Shown here: one piece after another, positions 61,290 through 64,000 of the stretch
Layout: each line of letters opens with the position of its first letter
Numbering within the stretch: position 1 is the stretch's first letter
Assembly (NCBI RefSeq): GCF_036825875.1
Contig: NZ_DAISXK010000008.1
Location: 31,276 to 95,275 of the forward strand
Origin: Paucihalobacter sp036825875
GTDB lineage: Bacteria; Bacteroidota; Bacteroidia; Flavobacteriales; Flavobacteriaceae
Length of the DNA: 64,000 nucleotides
Reading direction: 5' to 3'
Made by a program: the position numbers and the translations under genes
The notes under the pieces: model-generated
The model's input: only the letters and a program-made list of their open reading frames with translations
Database searches by the model: none
Told to the model about the DNA's origin: nothing

Positions 61290-62159
61290 ATGAAAACACC
61301 TATCACACTTGTGTGCTGTATTGCTATGGCATGCTTTTATAACATGAATTTATTCGCTCAAACCGAAACCGAATTAACCAAAGAAACCAAAGACAGTCTT
61401 TATATTGCCGAAGTAGAAGAAGTAAAAGCAAGACCCAAAGTATTGCATGCCGAACCCTTATATATCGACCTCATTAGAGATTTAGGTGCCAGAAAAGGCG
61501 AAAAGGAATGGAATGTTGGGATTGGCATTACCGACAAACGCGAATTTGACGAATACATCGCTTTAGTTGAATATGAATGGGCACCTATTGACCGATTAGG
61601 ATTAGAAGTAGAACTACCCTTTTCATTTTTCGATCCTACCGAAAATGGCGTGAACGCACCTTCTAGCAAACTACAAAGTTTAAAACTGGCAGCCCAATAC
61701 ACATTTTTAGTTTCTGAAAAACACAAAACATCTTTAGCCGTTGGGTATCTACATGAGTTTGAGCTCACCGACTTTAAAAGTTATAGTAGTAGCCGTTTGT
61801 ATAGTGGTAATATTTATAACCCGTTTTTTATTGCTGCTAAACGCTGGGGTAACAATTTTCACACCTTAATCTACACTGGACCACAGTTCATTCAACACTT
61901 TAATTCTAATAGCAGTGAAACCATCTGGCAATTCAACACCAATTTTCATTATATGATTAGCGGTACCAGAAATTTTCTGGGCGTGGAGTTTAACAAAGAA
62001 TACAATAACAACGGCGATTTTGACATGGTTATGCGCCCACAAATGCGTGTTGGCGTTACCGATAATTTATTAATTGGTATTGTAACCGGTATCCCAATAG
62101 CTAGAGAAAACGAGCGCTTTAGTACCTTTTTAAGGATAATTTATGAACCCGGTCATTAA
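61290..62159 (+). CDS. HAEPL-motif outer-membrane beta-barrel protein
   Basis: 289 residues with a signal peptide (ITLVCCIAMACFYNMNLFAQ), a conserved N-terminal periplasmic motif LHAEPLYIDLIRDLGARKGE (residues about 51-70), followed by barrel strands (WNVGIGIT, YEWAPIDRLGLEVELPFSFF, TSLAVGYLHEF, YMISGTRNFLGVEF, MRVGVTDNLLIGIVTGIP). The motif is conserved across many flavobacterial proteins in my memory, but no function is known. Some databases name it phosphoribosylformylglycinamidine synthase, which the sequence does not support. It is convergent with nhaA. Confidence 0.78.
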   Translation: MKTPITLVCCIAMACFYNMNLFAQTETELTKETKDSLYIAEVEEVKARPKVLHAEPLYIDLIRDLGARKGEKEWNVGIGITDKREFDEYIALVEYEWAPIDRLGLEVELPFSFFDPTENGVNAPSSKLQSLKLAAQYTFLVSEKHKTSLAVGYLHEFELTDFKSYSSSRLYSGNIYNPFFIAAKRWGNNFHTLIYTGPQFIQHFNSNSSETIWQFNTNFHYMISGTRNFLGVEFNKEYNNNGDFDMVMRPQMRVGVTDNLLIGIVTGIPIARENERFSTFLRIIYEPGH

Positions 62160-62207
62160 TAATATATGGGTATCCGATTTAGTAGCATTAAAGCGCACAA
62201 ATAATTA

Positions 62208-63554
62208 TTATGGTTGTTTTTTAGGTTTAATCTTACCATTACCTATTATTTTTAAATATAGATAACCAGCTATACCAGCAATAAAGGACGCAGCTAGAAT
62301 TCCTATTTTAGCTTGGGTGTGATACATGTCGCTTTCAAAAGCCAATTCGGTAATAAAAAGTGACATGGTAAAACCTATAGATGCCAAAATACCCACCCCT
62401 AAAATATGTTTTAAATTAACACCTTCTGGCAAGGCGCAGAGTTTAAACAATAGTGTCAATCGCACAAAAAGGTAAATACCGGTGATTTTCCCGACGATTA
62501 AACCGAGTGCGACGCCTAATGTTATCGGACTCAAAAAATAGCTGAAGGCTTCAACATCGATCGTTACGCCTGCATTGGCAAAGGCAAATATGGGCAGCAC
62601 TACAAAACTCACAAAAGGATGCAGTGCATGCTCAAGCCTTTGCAACGGTGGCGTGGCATCTTCGGTGAGCATTGAAAATTTTTCTATGTTTTCCGAAATT
62701 TTATCGAAGTCTTCGTGAGGGTCATTCATAGATTTTTGCTTTAAACGCTTTATTTTAAAGGTGAGTTGTCGCACTTTTCTCAAAAATAACGAAGTGTTTA
62801 CCCTTTTATTAGTTGGTATAGTAAAAGCCGCCAAAACAGCCGCAATAGTAGCATGAACACCCGACAATAAAACGGCCAGCCACAAACCACCAATACCCAT
62901 AATGGCATAAAACAAGGTGTTTCTAATACCTAATTTATTAGCTGTAAATAGTATGAGCAAAAAGAAAACACCTGTAGCCAGATTGTTCATAGATATTTCT
63001 GAAGTATAAAATAGTGCAATTACCAACACAGCACCCAAATCGTCAACGATGGCAACGGCGGTTAAAAATATTTTAAGAGATAAGGGAACTTTGTCTCCCA
63101 ATAAATACAAAATACCCAATGCAAAAGCAATATCGGTGGCCATAGGAATACCCCAACCAGAAACGGCATCGGTTCCCTGGGTAAATGCATAATAAACCAA
63201 GGCGGGAAATAACATGCCGCCAATAGCGGCGGCTACAGGTAAAAGCGCACTTTTAAAACTCGCCAACTCTCCGTGCATTAACTCGCGCTTTAATTCTAAG
63301 CCTACTAAAAAGAAAAACATAGACATGAGTCCGTCGTTAATCCAATGCAACAAACTTTTCTTGATGACAAAATCTTCAATACCGATATAGATGTATCGGC
63401 TCCAAAAGTTGTGGTAGGTATCGGATAAAGCAGAATTCGCGAAAATCATGGCCAATACCGCCGAAAATATCAGTAACAATCCAACCGAGGTCTTCTTTTC
63501 AATAAAATTTTTGATGGGTAATAACAGAAGGATTTCTAAATTTGATTTTCGCAT
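62208..63554 (-). CDS. nhaA: Na+/H+ antiporter NhaA
   Basis: 448 residues, 12 predicted helices. The Asp pair of the ion site is AVAIVDDLGAVL (equivalent to E. coli Asp163-Asp164); GVHATIAAVLAAFTIPT and ASIGFTMSLFITELAF are standard. A cytoplasmic loop of about 60 charged residues (KVRQLTFKIKRLKQKSMNDPHEDF) is longer than in E. coli NhaA (388 residues). Exchanges sodium for protons at the inner membrane, relevant to marine or alkaline conditions. Confidence 0.95.
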   Translation of the reverse strand: MRKSNLEILLLLPIKNFIEKKTSVGLLLIFSAVLAMIFANSALSDTYHNFWSRYIYIGIEDFVIKKSLLHWINDGLMSMFFFLVGLELKRELMHGELASFKSALLPVAAAIGGMLFPALVYYAFTQGTDAVSGWGIPMATDIAFALGILYLLGDKVPLSLKIFLTAVAIVDDLGAVLVIALFYTSEISMNNLATGVFFLLILFTANKLGIRNTLFYAIMGIGGLWLAVLLSGVHATIAAVLAAFTIPTNKRVNTSLFLRKVRQLTFKIKRLKQKSMNDPHEDFDKISENIEKFSMLTEDATPPLQRLEHALHPFVSFVVLPIFAFANAGVTIDVEAFSYFLSPITLGVALGLIVGKITGIYLFVRLTLLFKLCALPEGVNLKHILGVGILASIGFTMSLFITELAFESDMYHTQAKIGILAASFIAGIAGYLYLKIIGNGKIKPKKQP

Positions 63555-63921
63555 CTAAATTCGATTTCTCTTAACAATAAAAATAATCATTTTATCGCAG
63601 TAAATTACAACTAACTGAGGGATTTCAGCAAGTAAGATGTTGAAGTCGGAGGTCAGATGACTGAAAACAGGTAACTAAAAACGTATGCTCTTTTTACTAA
63701 TTGTCCGCTTGATGGTTCGATTTGCGGCGTAAAATTGACCAAATAAAAGCTAAGAAACGAAAATTCTTAGATGGATCACCGACAACAGCAGTCTCATATC
63801 GGAAACCTAATATCAAGTTATCTTTAAATGAATTGTCCCCTTGAGGGTCCCGATAGCTATGGGGATTAGGGGTGTAAACCTACAAAACAATCATAAATAC
63901 AACAACATAAAATAGAAAATC
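63555..63921. other. Intergenic region with a short hairpin
   Basis: About 370 bases without a supported gene. I see a 7-bp inverted repeat CTAAGAA/TTCTTAG (63750-63770) and a segment resembling the degenerate GTCGGAAGTC-type repeats of flavobacterial intergenic DNA (about 63640-63665). No FNR-like box or -7 element is visible. Confidence 0.45.
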
Positions 63922-64000
63922 ATGAATAATAAAATGAACAGAACAAGATTAACACGCCAAGTCTATCATCTAAAAAACAAATGCGTCATAACATATCCAT
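63922..64000 (+). CDS. Start of an unidentified ORF (3' end outside window)
   Basis: ATG at 63922 followed by 26 open codons to the window edge (MNNKMNRTRLTRQVYHLKNK...), basic and without recognised motifs. Too short to assign a family. Confidence 0.35.
   Translation, partial: MNNKMNRTRLTRQVYHLKNKCVITYP

Noticed and set aside
61290..62159. Phosphoribosylformylglycinamidine synthase label
   Set aside because: Signal peptide and barrel strands, no purine-synthesis motif, and less than a quarter of the enzyme's length.
1..64000. tRNA, rRNA or CRISPR genes
   Set aside because: I saw no TTCGANTC-type T-arm, rRNA motifs or repeat-spacer arrays in the gaps I read; short RNA genes could still be missed by eye.
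1..64000. Transposase, integrase or phage genes
   Set aside because: No DDE, tyrosine or serine recombinase motif appears in any of the real coding regions.

Overview
The window looks like a chromosomal segment of a member of the Bacteroidota, most likely family Flavobacteriaceae. The reasons are: low G+C; gene starts mostly without Shine-Dalgarno sequences; several TAnnTTTG elements (the Bacteroidota sigma-factor -7 box); a BshA-type glycosyltransferase (bacillithiol pathway); and families typical of the group (MutS2-like protein without an Smr domain, DUF4159, DUF4412, HAEPL-motif barrel protein, parvulin, LptD and TamB of flavobacterial type). I cannot name the genus. I see no rRNA, tRNA, CRISPR array, transposase or phage gene. 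Most of the window is conserved chromosome.

Layout. 1-4.2 kb: end of a substrate-binding protein, ung, a MutS2-like ATPase and a DCC thiol oxidoreductase. 4.5-7.9 kb: a four-gene minus-strand cluster (QEGLA/HExxxH peptidase, N-formylglutamate amidohydrolase-like enzyme, small TerB-like protein, GshB-like ATP-grasp ligase). 7.9-16.2 kb: dicarboxylate symporter, aroC, LpxH-like phosphatase, D-2-hydroxyacid dehydrogenase fusion, a barrel protein and bshA. 16.3-27 kb: a GH3/beta-lactamase fusion, a bacterial PH-domain pair, Hdr-like Fe-S proteins, an MCE protein and a cell-wall amidase. 27-31 kb: lptD, ridA, guaC. 31-34.7 kb: mgsA, a BadF-type kinase, gapA, pfkA. 34.7-46 kb: tamB, tsaD, a parvulin, rsmE, DUF4159, a TrmH-family methyltransferase, an AI-2E family transporter, a THUMP-like methyltransferase and a HAD phosphatase.

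46-59.5 kb is the most interesting stretch. It encodes a PAS histidine kinase whose PAS domain keeps the FixL-like His and Arg at the FixL spacing, and a response regulator in which a receiver is fused to a complete CRP/FNR module, like FixJ and FixK collapsed into one protein. Four two-domain universal stress proteins, an ATP-cone/PD-(D/E)XK nuclease, a metallo-beta-lactamase/beta-CASP protein, TerB-like and patatin proteins and an Hsp20 lie around them. Three 12-bp FNR/FixK-type palindromes (TGAY-N4-RTCA) lie upstream of a usp gene, the usp operon and hsp20. I infer a local stress or low-oxygen regulon.

59.5-64 kb: small proteins separated by strong hairpin terminators, DUF4412, an HAEPL barrel protein, nhaA and the start of an unidentified ORF. 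One gene (56297-57490) is broken by a single in-frame TAG. A second lead is the peptidase/ATP-grasp cluster. Because the genome carries bshA, the GshB-like ligase is probably not a glutathione synthetase, and the cluster has the logic of an add/remove cycle for a terminal amino acid.
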